From Legionella bononiensis (lineage in GTDB: Bacteria > Pseudomonadota > Gammaproteobacteria > Legionellales > Legionellaceae): a stretch of 64,000 nt of DNA. Under the pieces are notes generated by a model. The model was not told the DNA's origin, did not search any database, and saw only the letters and a list, made by a program, of their open reading frames with translations. The position numbers were made by a program, and so were the translations under genes. Positions 47,042-56,951 of the stretch are shown in pieces. Numbering within the stretch: the stretch's first letter is position 1; every line of letters begins with the position of its first letter. The stretch spans positions 186,001 through 250,000 of the forward strand of contig NZ_JADOBG010000021.1 in assembly GCF_016786215.1 (NCBI RefSeq), in the 5' to 3' direction.

Positions 47042-48913
47042 CTAGGATGAAACCAACAACTTATTCACTCGATTAACGAAATCGGCAGGGTTATCCAATT
47101 GACCGCCTTCAGCTAAAACAGCCTGTTCAAACAACATAGTTACCCACAACTCAAATTGACTGTCATCTTGAATATCATGCAGACGTGTAATCAATGGATG
47201 TTCGGGATTAATCTCGAAAATGGGTTTACTGGTAGGCACTTGCTGACCTGCAGCCTGTAATATCCTTTGCATTTCCAGACCCATATCCTGTTCGTCAGCA
47301 ATAATGCATGCGGGAGAGTCGGTTAATCTATTGGTAAGCAATACATCTTTCACCCGTTCATTCAAAATGGTTTTAATATGCTTAATTACAGGCTCCAGAG
47401 TTTTTTCCTGTTCTTTAATGTGATCGGTTGATTCATCATCATTAAACTCAACTTTCCCTTTTGAAATGGATTGCAGTTTTTTACCGTCAAACTCATTCAT
47501 ATACCCCACAAGCCATTCATCAATTTTATCGCTCAACAACAGTACTTCGATGCCTTTTTTCTTGAATATTTCCAGATGAGGACTGTTTTTCGCTGCATTA
47601 TAGCTGGATGCAGTAATGTAATAGATTTTATCCTGCCCTTCCTTCATCCGGCCTACATATTCCTCTAGAGTGACTTCTTGTTTCTCTGATCCACTATGAG
47701 TTGTGGCAAAACGCAATAACTTGGAAATCGCTTCTTTATTAGCAAAGTCTTCTACAGGCCCCTCTTTAAGAACCAATCCGAATTCATTCCAGAACTTTTG
47801 ATAGGTTTCCTTATCGTTTGTGCTCATTTTTTCCAACATGGATAAAATACGCTTGGTACAAGCGGCACGGATGCTTTCGACTTGTTTATTATCTTGTAAA
47901 ATTTCTCGAGATACATTCAACGGTAAATCGCTGGCATCAACGATACCTTTAACAAATCGTAAATATCTGGGTAAAAATTGAGTTGCGTCATCCATAATAA
48001 ATACGCGTTTAACATAAAGTTTCAATCCATGTTTTACTTCCTGCTGCCATAAATCATAAGGTGCATGGCCAGGTATATATAGTAAAGTAATGTATTCATG
48101 TTTCCCTTCTACATGGTTATGAGACCAGGCAAGCGGATCCATATAGTCATGGGAAATATGCTTGTATAGTACTTTATATTCCTCATCACTAATGTCGGAC
48201 TTTTGCAAAGTCCATAATGCGGTGGCTTTATTTACTGTTTCAAATTCTTTGGATTCTTTGTCCTCTTCAGAGATTTTTTTCATCTCTATAGGCCAGCAAA
48301 TATGATCTGAATATTTACTGATTATGCTACGAATTCTCCAGTTGCTAAGGAACTCATCGTCTTCATCTTTCAAATGTAAGGTTATCTCTGTACCACGAGA
48401 TGCTTTTTTCTCAAAGCCAATAGTAAACTCGCCATCACCAGTAGACTCCCAAACAATTCCCTCATCGGCTTTTAAACCAGCGCGTCGACTTTTTACGGTT
48501 ACTTTATCGGCTACAATAAATGCGGAATAAAAACCTACTCCAAATTGACCAATCAACTGTGAATCTTTGGCATTCTCACCAGTTAACTGACTCATAAATT
48601 CTTTAGTACCAGATTTAGCTATAGTACCGAGGTTCTCAACTGCCTCGTCCCAACTCATTCCGATCCCATTATCAGAAATCGTAATGGTTTTAAGTTTTTC
48701 ATTAACCTGAATTGTAATTTTTAAATCAGAATCGTCTTCAAAAAGTGAACTATTAGAAAGTGCTAAAAATCGTAATTTATCCAAGGCGTCAGATGAATTC
48801 GATATTAACTCTCTTAGGAAAATTTCTTTATTACTGTATAATGAATGGACAACCAAATGCAGCATCTGCTTTACTTCGGTTTGAAAACCCATTGTTTGTT
48901 GTTTACTAACCAT
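47042..48913 (-). CDS. htpG: Hsp90-family chaperone HtpG
   Basis: A 623-residue bacterial Hsp90. The N-terminal GHKL ATP site is seen in [22 protein letters not shown]-type start ([16 protein letters not shown]), DNGIGM, and [11 protein letters not shown]. The middle domain has [18 protein letters not shown], and the C-terminal dimerisation domain ends near residue 615. An AGGAGA ribosome-binding site precedes the ATG, and a heat-shock promoter lies 42 bases upstream. Length matches the family. Confidence 0.97.
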   Translation of the reverse strand: MVSKQQTMGFQTEVKQMLHLVVHSLYSNKEIFLRELISNSSDALDKLRFLALSNSSLFEDDSDLKITIQVNEKLKTITISDNGIGMSWDEAVENLGTIAKSGTKEFMSQLTGENAKDSQLIGQFGVGFYSAFIVADKVTVKSRRAGLKADEGIVWESTGDGEFTIGFEKKASRGTEITLHLKDEDDEFLSNWRIRSIISKYSDHICWPIEMKKISEEDKESKEFETVNKATALWTLQKSDISDEEYKVLYKHISHDYMDPLAWSHNHVEGKHEYITLLYIPGHAPYDLWQQEVKHGLKLYVKRVFIMDDATQFLPRYLRFVKGIVDASDLPLNVSREILQDNKQVESIRAACTKRILSMLEKMSTNDKETYQKFWNEFGLVLKEGPVEDFANKEAISKLLRFATTHSGSEKQEVTLEEYVGRMKEGQDKIYYITASSYNAAKNSPHLEIFKKKGIEVLLLSDKIDEWLVGYMNEFDGKKLQSISKGKVEFNDDESTDHIKEQEKTLEPVIKHIKTILNERVKDVLLTNRLTDSPACIIADEQDMGLEMQRILQAAGQQVPTSKPIFEINPEHPLITRLHDIQDDSQFELWVTMLFEQAVLAEGGQLDNPADFVNRVNKLLVSS

Positions 48914-48954
48914 TATCCGATCTCCTGTTACTCATTAACTAAATGATGAGATCC

Positions 48955-48982
48955 ATATAAGGGTAGATTATTGAATTTCAAG
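48955..48982 (-). promoter_or_regulatory. Sigma-32-type heat-shock promoter of htpG
   Basis: Reading on the minus strand, CTTGAAA is followed after 12 bases by CCCTTATAT. This is close to the RpoH consensus (CTTGAAA, then CCCCATNT at 11-16 bases). It is positioned 42 bases before the htpG start, a known heat-shock gene. Confidence 0.75.
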
Positions 48983-49140
48983 GGGTCGAGAGGAATTAAT
49001 GTGATTTTAATACAATGGAATAAGACATTAACACATTGAAGTTGATCTTAAAATTCAGAATAAGCAACAATTGCACTTCCAATTAACTTTAAGTCTTTCT
49101 TGGCAAAATGCCAATGTTCCTTTTCCAATGTGATTAAAAT

Positions 49141-49187
49141 GTCCTTCTCCCTCAGGGAGAAGGTGCCGTCAGGCGGATGAGGGGATC
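49141..49187. repeat. Left copy of a 47-base inverted repeat
   Basis: GTCCTTCTCCCTCAGGGAGAAGG followed by TGCCGTCAGGCGGATGAGGGGATC. It is the near-exact complement of 49412-49458. The CTTCTCCC-GGGAGAAG core folds by itself. Together the copies flank about 225 bases that hold no gene. Confidence 0.8.
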
Positions 49188-49411
49188 TTAAAACATGTTA
49201 ATGTTCAATTAAAATACTTAACCCACCCTACAATGGATTAAATGAATGGAGTTAGTTGCTACGTTTCCTTTTGGGGACTATTGTGTGGATTTTGTTTGTA
49301 TCGAAAAAAGGTTAATAAGTGAGGTAGATGGAGGTCAGCATAATTAGTGTAGGCAAAATGAGTAGGATAATACATAGACAAACTATCATAACAATTTAGA
49401 CTCTGATGCTT

Positions 49412-49458
49412 GATCCCCTCATCCGCCTGACGGCACCTTCTCCCTCAGGGAGAAGGAC
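49412..49458. repeat. Right copy of the 47-base inverted repeat
   Basis: GATCCCCTCATCCGCCTGACGG, then CACCTTCTCCCTCAGGGAGAAGGAC, the complement of 49141-49187 with changes only at the centre of the self-folding core. Confidence 0.8.
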
Positions 49459-49645
49459 ATTCTACTAACATTGGAAAAGTAACAAAGATCATTTTTTCCT
49501 AAAAAACTTACGACTAATTGGACACGTTAGATTCCACACGAAATGACCTTCCCACGAAGGGAGAAGGACATTCTAATAACATTTGAAAAGAAACTACGAT
49601 CTTTTTGCCTAAAAAACTTACTACTAATTGGACGCGTTGTAATCC
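49450..49645. repeat. Two diverged direct repeats of about 90-100 bases
   Basis: The stretch from GGAGAAGGACATTCTACTAACATT (read in two parts, about 49450-49535) recurs at about 49560-49645 as GGAGAAGGACATTCTAATAAC, both continuing through CCTAAAAAACTTAC and ACTAATTGGAC. A complementary trace is also seen just left of 49141. The 776-base gap 48914-49689 contains these repeats and the htpG promoter but no gene I can support. Confidence 0.6.
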
Positions 49646-49689
49646 GGATGACTTGCCTTTGGGTAATTAAGACGTACCAATTCAAGGCA

Positions 49690-50607
49690 CTAAAAATCAA
49701 ATCCAGCCATAGTTAAGGTTCCTCCTGAATGAATAATCAGAACATTACCTTTCAATCTCTTGTTCTCAATATAATTTCTCGCTGAATGAAATAATTTTGC
49801 AGCATAGATGGGATCAGCCAGAATCCCCTCTTCTCGAGCCAATCGTCTGATTTCATGTTTAATTATTTGATTTACAGAACCGAATGATTTCGCTGTATCC
49901 GGGTAAAAACAATCGACCTGTGGAGGAATCGGCACCTTCCAATCATTCAGTTTTAATCTAAAGGTTCCTTCATCATCAGCCAATAAAAGTACATGAATCG
50001 ATGCTTGATGTTTTAGTTCGGTCAACCCTTTAATTAATGCGGCAGCGGAAAAACCCGTACCTGCATCAACAAAAATGTGTTGAAAAATAACACCCGATGC
50101 TTGTTCATTATGGATTATATCTGTAGCTATAGTTAACGCCCCATCCATTGCTGCTGCGACACTGGCTCCTTCTGTAAGCACAAAACCGGGTTCTTTAAGT
50201 TCAGTAAGGTAGTTATTAGCAAGCTCATCAACATGATGCCAATCTTCTCGACTCACCCAGATAATGTCCTGATCCTCTAAAAATAAACGACTCAATTTAA
50301 AATTACCTTGAATTTCTGTATTTCTTGGTTTAATTAAAAATGCAGTACTCTTTAATTGATGTTCTCTGGCTATTTGAAGCGCAGCAAGTAAATTATTGGA
50401 CTGTGGGCCAGCGATGATGATTAAATGTTTAATCCCTTGATTAATTAAATAAGGCACTAAACTGGAGTATTTACGTATTTTTGATCCACTGATACCACAT
50501 CCTAATTCATCATCTCTTTTGGCATAACACACTACGCCATCATTTGGAAAATGATTCAATTTATGAATCCGGCTAGCTAAATTCCACATAATGTTCTCGC
50601 AACCCAT
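49690..50607 (-). CDS. PLP-dependent enzyme, ACC deaminase / D-cysteine desulfhydrase family
   Basis: A 305-residue type II fold PLP enzyme. The cofactor Lys is probably Lys43 in CGISGSKIRKYSSLV, the phosphate-binding loop resembles DAGTGFSAAALI, and the serine-like C-terminal loop is IIHSGGTLTMAGF. Family members open the ACC ring or desulfurate D-cysteine; the substrate cannot be told here. The family usually has about 325-340 residues, so this one is a little short. An internal ATG (residue 7) is another possible start. Confidence 0.8.
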   Translation of the reverse strand: MGCENIMWNLASRIHKLNHFPNDGVVCYAKRDDELGCGISGSKIRKYSSLVPYLINQGIKHLIIIAGPQSNNLLAALQIAREHQLKSTAFLIKPRNTEIQGNFKLSRLFLEDQDIIWVSREDWHHVDELANNYLTELKEPGFVLTEGASVAAAMDGALTIATDIIHNEQASGVIFQHIFVDAGTGFSAAALIKGLTELKHQASIHVLLLADDEGTFRLKLNDWKVPIPPQVDCFYPDTAKSFGSVNQIIKHEIRRLAREEGILADPIYAAKLFHSARNYIENKRLKGNVLIIHSGGTLTMAGFDF

Positions 50608-50940
50608 AACAGGTTAATAATTGGAAAAAATAGTTTATTGCTTTAGGGTTTGTTGAAAATTCCGATATCAACCCTCCACGACGTATTCCTGAGAACTCCT
50701 AACCTTTTTTATACGACATCCTCGCGAAAGTGGGGATCCATCCTAAAAATTAGCACATTGCCACGGTTTGCATGGATTCCCTCTTTCATGAGGCTAACAA
50801 CCTTATCAAGGTTGTAAAATAGGATTATTCAATATACATTTTTAAAAGTTAGGAGCTCTCAGGAACACGTCACGAGAGGTTTTTAACTAATTGATGAGTT
50901 ATCAACTCACCCTGGTACTCTTTTTCTCTGCGAAGGAGTA
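50608..50940. other. Intergenic region before the PLP enzyme gene
   Basis: This 333-base gap is filled mainly by the inverted-repeat element at 50676-50876. No open frame with a plausible start or RNA gene is seen in the rest. Confidence 0.6.
50676..50876. mobile_element. 201-base MITE-like element
   Basis: About 28-base imperfect terminal inverted repeats: the right end GTTAGGAGCTCTCAGGAAC continues ACGTCACG, and the complement of the left end GTTAGGAGTTCTCAGGAAT continues ACGTCGTGG. The interior has the remains of a CCTCGCGAAAGTGGGGAT hairpin and no coding capacity. The ends resemble the arms at 46652-46926. Confidence 0.65.
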
Positions 50941-51714
50941 CTAGTGATCTCTAATGAAATCCAAGTGTTGCTCAGATGAGGATTTCTCATTATACCGGTA
51001 TCCGGAATCAGAAAAATGTTTAATTTGTTCTATAGTATCCACTCTATTGTGCATTAAATACTTCGCCATAAGGCCTCGTGCCTTTTTAGCATAAATCCCG
51101 ATCATTTTTGTTTCATTATTTTTATGTTCATAAAAATTAATGGTAACAATTGGATATTTTATTTTTTTGAGATCAACGGATTTAAAATATTCAGTTGATG
51201 CCAAATTAATAAGAACAGGATTAGCTTGAGCAGCTAATCGTTCATTTAAAGCCTTAGTAATCGGTTCACGCCAAAACTCATAGAGATTAGTACCTTTGGG
51301 ATTAACTAAATGAACCCCCATTTCAAGTCTGTAAGGCTGAATTCTATCCATGGGTCTTAACAGTCCATAAAGACCCGATAAAATTCCCAAATGAGATTGG
51401 GAATACTCTAAATCTTCATTCTTCCAGGTATTTGCTACTAATCCTTGATAGACATCACCTTGAAACAAATATACAGCTGGATAGGAATGCAAGGGAGAAA
51501 CGTTCTTCAATTGAAACTGTTGGTATCGCTCATAATTCAAAACAGCAAGATCCCTGGATAAATCCATTAATTGCGCAATCTCTTCAATTGACTTGGATTT
51601 CATAAGTTTAGCCAGTGTTATGGTGTTCTTGATTAACACGGGATCCGTAGTGTCATCATTATAGGGTTTGGATATCGTTAACATTTTTTTTGCAGGTGAC
51701 AAAAGGGTAAACAT
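50941..51714 (-). CDS. yaaA: YaaA (DUF328) peroxide-stress protein
   Basis: A 257-residue YaaA protein. In E. coli it limits iron-driven oxidative damage during peroxide stress and has a DNA-binding fold. The start MFTLLSPAKKMLTI and the blocks RLEMGVHLVNPKGTNLYEFW and INLASTEYFKSVD identify the family. The longer frame begins at 51738; the ATG at 51714 gives the family N-terminus. It is next to the effector-like island but is a core gene. Confidence 0.92.
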   Translation of the reverse strand: MFTLLSPAKKMLTISKPYNDDTTDPVLIKNTITLAKLMKSKSIEEIAQLMDLSRDLAVLNYERYQQFQLKNVSPLHSYPAVYLFQGDVYQGLVANTWKNEDLEYSQSHLGILSGLYGLLRPMDRIQPYRLEMGVHLVNPKGTNLYEFWREPITKALNERLAAQANPVLINLASTEYFKSVDLKKIKYPIVTINFYEHKNNETKMIGIYAKKARGLMAKYLMHNRVDTIEQIKHFSDSGYRYNEKSSSEQHLDFIRDH

Positions 51715-51972
51715 TGGGTATAAACCTGTAATTAGCAATTAAATCGATACGTAATCTATCAGCATTTAGAAAAAACACCAAGTTAGAAATACATATATCT
51801 AAGTCACAATTTTCTATAATATTGAATTCCCCAAATATCATACATGTAACGCATTGATTTCAAAACCATGGCATAAGATCCTAAATACAGCCCTTGATGA
51901 ATCCTTACGCTGTACAATATGCGAATTGTGCAGCGTCACTTTTTGCTTGACATATCTGGATATCGATACAAA

Positions 51973-53844
51973 TCAATTCCTAAAAGAAAAATTGGGTTCC
52001 CTATCATTGTCATCATCAGAAATATTAAATCTTTTAAACAAATCTTCAATTATGAATAAACTTAATAATTGAATTCCTGTTCTTTGTTGTGTTAGGGGTC
52101 TGAAAAAAGAGAATGGCTCCGAGCCAACAGTTGATCTTCTGGTTATATTGGAGAGTAATAAGGACAATAAGAGATCACTACCGCTATTTAACTCCAGTGT
52201 TGCTCCTGAACCTATAGAGGAAGAGGAGGATGCACTCATTTGATCAATTCGCTCTATGATTTCATTGGCTTTATTTTGAATTGCACGATTTGAGAATGTT
52301 CCTTGTAGTTGTTCAAAATTGTACTTTATACTTTCAAACAAAGTCTTTACTCGAGCGTTATTATCACGGCCTCTCATTACAATTTGTTCACTATTTAAAG
52401 CAGCGATCTCTAAACGTATATCATTAATTATCGATTTTAATTTAGCGTTGGTATCATGATGTGCGATAGTATCACTAGGAGGCATACGATGACTGGCTTT
52501 TATTAACAAACTCAAGCAATTGTTTAATGTTTCAAGACTCGTCACCGTTGACTTATCTCTGGCTCCCAGTTTGGAAAATCGATCTAGTGCGCCTTGATAA
52601 GCAAGCTCACCCGAGATCGATTGAAACAGTTTCTTTTTAGCACCAGAGGGTTGCAGCAAGTCTTCGACAGCATCGTTGTACCTATCACTGAAATATTCAT
52701 AGCCGTGCTCAATCGCCATTTGACGCGTACTTAATAGGGTAACAAGTCTATTTTTATATTGATTATTCACATACTCAAACAAATCATGTTCAATTGCATC
52801 TGAATCAACACTTTGTATCCTACCATCATCAATGTTAATGTGTCTCAACATGAGCTCAAAACAACTAATTCCTGAATTTACTCCATTGGCCAGGCGATAA
52901 TCAAAGCCCTTAAAAGCATCAAAACCAACGATAACTACCGGTAAATCATTCGATTGAAACACTACTTTGTTTAATAGATGAGGTTTACTCTTAAATGCCA
53001 AAACCCTTGGTTTTTCGTCATATTTTTGGGAAGGTTTCAACTCTGAATAGTCTGTCACCAAACCATAACTATAAATATTTAATAACAGTTTTATCCATGC
53101 ATCTTGTTGCTCCTTAGGTAAATCAGGTGGAGTTTCCATATACAGACACACTTTATTTGTCCCACTCTGCGGATATGTATAAAACGAAGGAAATGCCTGA
53201 TAAGGCCAGCCTAATGATTGTAATTTCTCTCTAGCCTCAATATTTTTTTGAGATGAGAATCTCTTGAAATGCAAAGGTACTGTCGCTTCATTACCTACAA
53301 AATCAATTAATGAATCATGTTCAGGAATTATTACCTGGGCAACCAGGTGATCCGGAATTGGATTAATCTCAACTAATGGCTTGGATTTAAAAGCAGACTC
53401 TAAACCTGTACTTTCTAAATGACTATTTACAGAACATGCCACATGCCCATCTTTACCTGTGCAATCAAATACAAAATCAGCGGGGTAAATACCATGGGAG
53501 CCATCATCTTTTTGAGTAATCACAGCCTTTGGTTGTTCTTCTGATTGTTGTTGTAACTGAATAAACGGCTCATTAACAAAATGAACACCCTTAGTAATCA
53601 ATTCGTTATACATGATGCGCTCTAATTCTTTAATATGATGAGCGGATGAATGTTTATCAGTATTTATTCTTGTATGTCTATTAACCAGTTCAAAGGTTTG
53701 GTGGCTTAAGTGACCAGGTCTCGTATAAAGCCCTGAACGTGGATCGATTATGACAATATTTTCTGGATTGACACCATTGTTTAATAATCGATTTGCGGTA
53801 TAAAGACCACCTAATCCTGCACCAACAATTACATGTTTTGTCAT
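51973..53844 (-). CDS. FAD-dependent oxidoreductase-like protein with long C-terminal extension; candidate effector
   Basis: A 623-residue protein. It starts with a Rossmann dinucleotide motif (HVIVGAGLGGLYTANRLL) and a DPRSG acidic strand end, with FDCTGKDG and a late VVIVGFDAFKGFDYRLANG segment as in FAD monooxygenases (the latter like a GDAxH/P motif). From about residue 370 to the end it has no domain I know; it is helical with a Ser run (SASSSSSIGSG) and an acidic tail. Such an enzyme head plus long tail is typical of Legionella effectors. The ATG at 53844 is preferred over a TTG at 53859. It lies 86 bases after an ankyrin gene on the same strand. Confidence 0.68.
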   Translation of the reverse strand: MTKHVIVGAGLGGLYTANRLLNNGVNPENIVIIDPRSGLYTRPGHLSHQTFELVNRHTRINTDKHSSAHHIKELERIMYNELITKGVHFVNEPFIQLQQQSEEQPKAVITQKDDGSHGIYPADFVFDCTGKDGHVACSVNSHLESTGLESAFKSKPLVEINPIPDHLVAQVIIPEHDSLIDFVGNEATVPLHFKRFSSQKNIEAREKLQSLGWPYQAFPSFYTYPQSGTNKVCLYMETPPDLPKEQQDAWIKLLLNIYSYGLVTDYSELKPSQKYDEKPRVLAFKSKPHLLNKVVFQSNDLPVVIVGFDAFKGFDYRLANGVNSGISCFELMLRHINIDDGRIQSVDSDAIEHDLFEYVNNQYKNRLVTLLSTRQMAIEHGYEYFSDRYNDAVEDLLQPSGAKKKLFQSISGELAYQGALDRFSKLGARDKSTVTSLETLNNCLSLLIKASHRMPPSDTIAHHDTNAKLKSIINDIRLEIAALNSEQIVMRGRDNNARVKTLFESIKYNFEQLQGTFSNRAIQNKANEIIERIDQMSASSSSSIGSGATLELNSGSDLLLSLLLSNITRRSTVGSEPFSFFRPLTQQRTGIQLLSLFIIEDLFKRFNISDDDNDREPNFSFRN

Positions 53845-53930
53845 AATCAAATCTCTCAAATAAAAAAAAGCGATATAATATCCAAAAAAGCATAAGTAAA
53901 CATTTAGAAACTGATGTTTCTGATTTTAAA

Positions 53931-56531
53931 TTAATCCAAATTTAAAGCACTCATTTTGCCAGAATCACAACTTGATGAAGCTTCTTGAGGCATCAGTTCG
54001 CTGTCCGGCTTATTATTAAAGATGCTAAAGCCTGACAGTCTTGCACTGTGAGTTGGCAATGAAGAAGCCTTCAGCCGAGATAATACTTCCCAAATTTGCG
54101 AAAATTGAGAACTGGTTTTATCATTTTTATTTCGATTATAAAATAATTCTAACTTTACTTGTTCAAGGAACACCTGGAGGGTTGGTAGCGACGGGTCATG
54201 GGATATTAAAACATCCGCACCCAGATTTATTAACAGCAAAACCGCATCCAGCGATTTGTTTGCAATCGCTTCATATAGAGGAGAATTTCCAAAATTATTC
54301 TGGCAATTAATATCGGCGCCATGCTCCACCAGATAGCGAATGGCTGTCGGATTATCGGTTATGGCTGCAAGATGCAAGGGAATATTTCCAAGCTTATTCC
54401 GTAAATCGATATCGGCCCCATGCCCCAATAGATAGCGAATGGCTGTCAGATTATTGTCTCTGGCCGCTAGATGCAAGGCCGTATTGCCCTCTTTATCAAT
54501 GGCATTGACATAGATGCCATACTTAATTAGCAAATCCGCTATCCTTTGATAGGCATTTTCGCTGCAGCGTAAATTATGATTATCACTTAATATATGCAGT
54601 TCCGTTCTTCCATGCCCGTATTGAATGCCTGGTTTCGCGCCATTTTTCAAAAGAAATTCTATCACATCTAATTTGTTAGCAAATCGCGGATCTTCAACTA
54701 TACCACGATAAATAGATGATAATAGAGAATAAATGGCTTCGCTCAAAAGCGATTGATGCTTGTCAAAGGGGCTGGTACTATTAAATGTCGCCCCATACTC
54801 TTTTAAAATGGCCAGTTGTTCAATTGCATGTTTTGACCGTATAGCATAATAGACAGGCTCACTATACCAGAGATGGCTGGTTTGATTCTCATAGACCTTA
54901 ATACTGTCTTGTTGTTCCAGTATCTTGTCAATCAATAACCGTATGACTGAAAGACCACTGTATGCACCAGCTCTTATGGTTCTGTTTAGTGTTTCTATGA
55001 GTTCAGTGACGCTATGGGGCGAGCGTAATAAAAGACTGATAATGTCACAATACACGCCTGGCGTAGTTTGTTCTGTTGCACTGATTGCAGCCAGCCTTAG
55101 AGCTGTTATACCATCTTTATTTCGTTTTGTGACCTTGGCTCCTTTTGCGATTAGGTCGGCTACCTTACTTAAATTACCCGCTTCAACCGCATGGTGTAAT
55201 CGAGTATTTCCGCGGCTATCTACCTTATTTATATCTATAAACGATTCAAGAAAGTCCACAATTTCTAAATAACCATGCCGTTGTGCCATTTTTAAGGCCT
55301 GCATCCGATGGTCCTTATCAATATCGGGATGAGCAGCCAGTAGATTGCAAATCGAAGTAAAACCTTGTTCCGCTGCGCAAACAATAGGAATGATTTCTTT
55401 AAGGCTCCAGCAATCACGATACACTTCATTCGGATTAGCGCCCTTGAGAAGCCTTATTTTCACTGCCTCTACATCACCGGCCGCAACCGCACAGGGTAAA
55501 GGGACCAAATTCAGGATACCACCTGATTCCAGATGGCCGCGTTTCTCTATAATGCTCTCTATTCTTGATCTGAGTTGGCTGTATCGAGCGGTATGTTCAA
55601 TCTTGCTCAAATCCTGAAGAGACACCAGGGCACCTTCGGCTCCTTGCACATTTTTAGACTGCAATAGCTCTTTAGTGATTGGCTGGCCATTGAAAGAAAG
55701 ACCGATAAAGTTAAAAAAAGTGACATCAAGATCAGTTAGAAAATCGAGTGATGAGACATTGCTGCCAACAGCATGATCCAGTAATATTTTTATACAGCCA
55801 CAATAGGTTTCCCTGTTTTTCTCCCTCAATTCGATATCACTTGCTCTGGAATCCCTTGCTTGGTATCTATAATGGCTTTCGGCGCTGCGTATAGCACGAT
55901 CGCAATAAGCACCATGATTTACCAGTGCAGCCACCAGTTGAATAGTACCGTTTAGTGCAGCCTGAGTCATTAAAGATATTTCTGTCCCTTTATTCTGGAT
56001 GAGCTCATTAGGATTGGCGCCCTGCTCCAGTAAAAAAATGGCTACGTCAGTATGATTACCCAGGATGGCTTTGCTTAAACCAAGTACCTCGAATACATGC
56101 TCCGAGTACCCACCATCTGGATCGTCTTTGTCTATTACATAACGATACTTTCCCGTGCGCTCCAAATGAGCACCCGCTTTAACAAGCAGTTTAACCAGTT
56201 CCAATCGACCTGAACCTATCGCAACATCGATGACTCGTTCAGAAGTCGATTTACCATTGACTACAACAGGAAGCCATGCTTTCAGATTAAACCCCATTTC
56301 AAGAAAAAGGCATACCATGTCTTCCTGTCCAGATAACAATGCTTCACTAAAGGCATGTTTAACTGCATTATCGCTATCCCACGCTCTCAATCTACTCTTC
56401 TGTTCTTGCAACAAGATTTTAGTTGCTTCAGTATTACCAGCAACCACTTGTTTGTATAAGTCTTGGTTTTCTAAGCCGATAAATGTACGGCTGCTACTGC
56501 TACTGCTACTGCTACTGCTACTGCTAAACAT
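53931..56531 (-). CDS. Ankyrin-repeat protein A (longer paralogue)
   Basis: An 866-residue soluble protein. Residues 3-14 are 12 serines encoded by an AGC/AGT repeat. Ankyrin repeats then appear in three blocks: about residues 25-210, 345-475 and 665-800. The last are near-consensus (EGNTALHLAARDNN, LGNIPLHLAAITDN, DINCQNNFGNSPLY). The middle is helical with no known domain. The C-terminal end (PQEASSSCDSGKMSALNLD) is Ser/Glu-rich, as in many Dot/Icm substrates. A TGGAGT site precedes the ATG. It differs from its tandem paralogue by one extra 33-residue ankyrin repeat. Secretion as an effector is inferred, not shown. Confidence 0.85.
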   Translation of the reverse strand: MFSSSSSSSSSSSSRTFIGLENQDLYKQVVAGNTEATKILLQEQKSRLRAWDSDNAVKHAFSEALLSGQEDMVCLFLEMGFNLKAWLPVVVNGKSTSERVIDVAIGSGRLELVKLLVKAGAHLERTGKYRYVIDKDDPDGGYSEHVFEVLGLSKAILGNHTDVAIFLLEQGANPNELIQNKGTEISLMTQAALNGTIQLVAALVNHGAYCDRAIRSAESHYRYQARDSRASDIELREKNRETYCGCIKILLDHAVGSNVSSLDFLTDLDVTFFNFIGLSFNGQPITKELLQSKNVQGAEGALVSLQDLSKIEHTARYSQLRSRIESIIEKRGHLESGGILNLVPLPCAVAAGDVEAVKIRLLKGANPNEVYRDCWSLKEIIPIVCAAEQGFTSICNLLAAHPDIDKDHRMQALKMAQRHGYLEIVDFLESFIDINKVDSRGNTRLHHAVEAGNLSKVADLIAKGAKVTKRNKDGITALRLAAISATEQTTPGVYCDIISLLLRSPHSVTELIETLNRTIRAGAYSGLSVIRLLIDKILEQQDSIKVYENQTSHLWYSEPVYYAIRSKHAIEQLAILKEYGATFNSTSPFDKHQSLLSEAIYSLLSSIYRGIVEDPRFANKLDVIEFLLKNGAKPGIQYGHGRTELHILSDNHNLRCSENAYQRIADLLIKYGIYVNAIDKEGNTALHLAARDNNLTAIRYLLGHGADIDLRNKLGNIPLHLAAITDNPTAIRYLVEHGADINCQNNFGNSPLYEAIANKSLDAVLLLINLGADVLISHDPSLPTLQVFLEQVKLELFYNRNKNDKTSSQFSQIWEVLSRLKASSLPTHSARLSGFSIFNNKPDSELMPQEASSSCDSGKMSALNLD
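56490..56525. repeat. Hexanucleotide repeat coding for 12 Ser (gene A)
   Basis: Five ACTGCT units plus a GCTGCT variant and a half unit (plus strand), read on the minus strand as alternating AGC and AGT serine codons directly after Met-Phe. Changes by whole units keep the frame. Confidence 0.95.
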
Positions 56532-56875
56532 ATTATAACTCCATTGACTTCATTCGCACTTTTGCACAATGAAATGATAAATACGAATTCTGGTCCCAAA
56601 ACGTTCACTTTGGCAGCCAAGCCACAATTGAGTGTTTTTATTAGGTGGGGATTGATGCTGAGCCTAATGACGCAGATCTCCTCTTGACTGGTAATACACA
56701 GAACCATATGAGCAAATATTACACATATATGGCTTTTTAAATAACTATTGAATTTTTATAGTTGACAAGAAATTGAATGATAGAATAATTTTCGGATATA
56801 GTTTTTAACATGGCTCAGAGCCAAGACCTGAACGAACTCGTCAAATATTGGTACCATCATAATGCTCCCAGTTCT

Positions 56876-56949
56876 GTAGCCTGGTTGCTCGCAACCGGGT
56901 TTTTGATTCAGGTTATTGATTTAATCCTGGTTGCAAGCAACCAGGCTAC
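56876..56949. repeat. GTAG-type REP doublet upstream of ankyrin gene A
   Basis: GTAGCCTGGTTGCTCGCAAC and the complementary TTGCAAGCAACCAGGCTAC form 24 paired bases with two mismatches; each arm starts with GTAG and can fold alone (GGTTGC/GCAACC). The same doublet is at 60111-60184. Confidence 0.8.
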
Positions 56950-56951
56950 AC

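Larger units (their letters stand above)
53928..56951. repeat. Copy A of a 3-kb tandem duplication
   Basis: This unit (ankyrin gene, upstream region and REP doublet) is repeated at 57206-60186 with high identity including non-coding parts. Left edge: AAATTAATCCAAATTTAAAG; right edge: just after the REP doublet ending GGCTACAC. Outside these edges the two sites do not match. Confidence 0.85.

Noticed and set aside
54925-55617. Plus-strand frames opposite the ankyrin genes
   Set aside because: Shadow frames; they are antisense to well-supported ankyrin repeats in both paralogues.
56762-56786. TTGACA with a TAGAAT box before ankyrin gene A on the plus strand
   Set aside because: The spacing is only about 13 bases and it points away from the ankyrin gene toward no supported gene.
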